The translations under genes and the position numbers were made by a program. From positions 1,984,001 to 2,048,000 of the forward strand of contig NW_024104162.1 of NCBI RefSeq assembly GCF_003945595.2: a stretch of 64,000 bases of DNA. The letters are read 5' to 3'. This document shows, one piece after another, positions 63,555 to 64,000 of the stretch; position 1 is the first letter of the stretch; each line of letters opens with the position of its first letter. Source of the stretch: Pipra filicauda (Eukaryota; Chordata; Aves; Passeriformes; Pipridae). The notes under the pieces were generated by a model that was not told the DNA's origin, did no database searches, and saw nothing but the letters and a program-made list of their open reading frames with translations.

Positions 63555-64000
63555 GTGGTGTCTGGAGAGCAACTGGGATGCCAGTGGGGGAAGGACTGAG
63601 CCCACCTGTCTTGGTGTGGATTCCCAGAGGTGGGTGCAGAGCTGCAGTTGGTGGGACAGCACCCATGCCTTGCTGGAGAGGGGAAGGCTGTTCACTGAAA
63701 TGGGAGCAGTCATGCCAGATGAAAGCAGGAGTCTTGCTCCAGGCTGTCCTCCATCCACACCATTTCCACAGACTTGGAAGTTTCACGAGTTTTTACAAGC
63801 AACCAAAAGAAGCAACTCAGGTCTTCTGGAGGGGTAGGCCTGGGGTGCCGTGGGACCCCTGGGGGCTCACCACTCTGTGGTCAGCCTTGCCTCGTCAGGC
63901 AGCCAGTGATGCGCAGCCAAGCACCCACTTGGGTCTCTCACTTTTCCAGGCTGACTTAATGAAGCCAAGTTTGCAAATGAAACATAATTTCAAAGACAGG

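Larger units (their letters stand above)
60320..64000 (+). other. Downstream intron (5' part)
   Basis: This intronic sequence runs to the window end. It holds an AT-rich complex island at about 61330-61490, a possible eroded CR1 piece at about 62200-62290, and a perfect 14-bp tandem pair (63527-63554). I found no plexin exon in it. Confidence 0.8.

Noticed and set aside
60320..64000. Search for the next plexin exon (starting ECAGEP)
   Set aside because: No matching coding sequence was found in any + strand frame, so the exon must lie beyond the window.

Overview
The window is a stretch of vertebrate, very probably avian, nuclear DNA lying entirely inside one gene on the + strand. The bird assignment rests on two things: a CR1-type LINE with the typical 3' end (positions 9926-10902), plus a second CR1 tail at 18991-19052, and a protein that is close to but not identical with mammalian plexin-A1. 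There are no bacterial-style genes, operons, CRISPR arrays or tRNA genes. The many open frames of 60-300 codons in the introns are chance frames in GC-rich DNA.

The gene is a class A plexin, best matched to PLXNA1, the semaphorin co-receptor used in axon guidance. Twenty consecutive coding exons lie between 13505 and 60319. Joined, they give 2982 nt or 994 codons in one open frame. Every junction has AG/GT borders and a matching codon phase, and there is no stop or frameshift. The 5' part of the gene (signal peptide and most of the sema domain) lies upstream of the window. The 3' part (rest of the GAP domain and the RhoGTPase-binding domain) lies downstream.

Layout: 1-13504 is the tail of an upstream intron holding a CR1 copy and AT-rich islands. 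13505-13645 encodes the end of the sema domain. 15794-19551 encodes PSI-1 and the stretch leading to PSI-2. 28599-33452 encodes PSI-2 and the first IPT-like stretch. 42467-43083 encodes the end of that stretch and PSI-3. 46689-51193 is a compact block of small introns encoding the later IPT/TIG repeats. 51194-51428 encodes the last extracellular strand, the membrane helix and the juxtamembrane coiled coil. 52783-60319 encodes the juxtamembrane end and the first part of the split GAP domain, up to and just past the paired arginine. 60320-64000 is an intron running off the window.

The two largest complete introns (19552-28598 and 33453-42466), and several others, carry AT-rich islands packed with TAATTA, ATTA and octamer-like words. 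These look like candidate conserved enhancers, but conservation cannot be judged from one sequence. I found no undescribed system. The most useful leads are the intronic candidate enhancers, an extra cysteine in an otherwise conserved IPT repeat, and a trinucleotide run coding the membrane helix.
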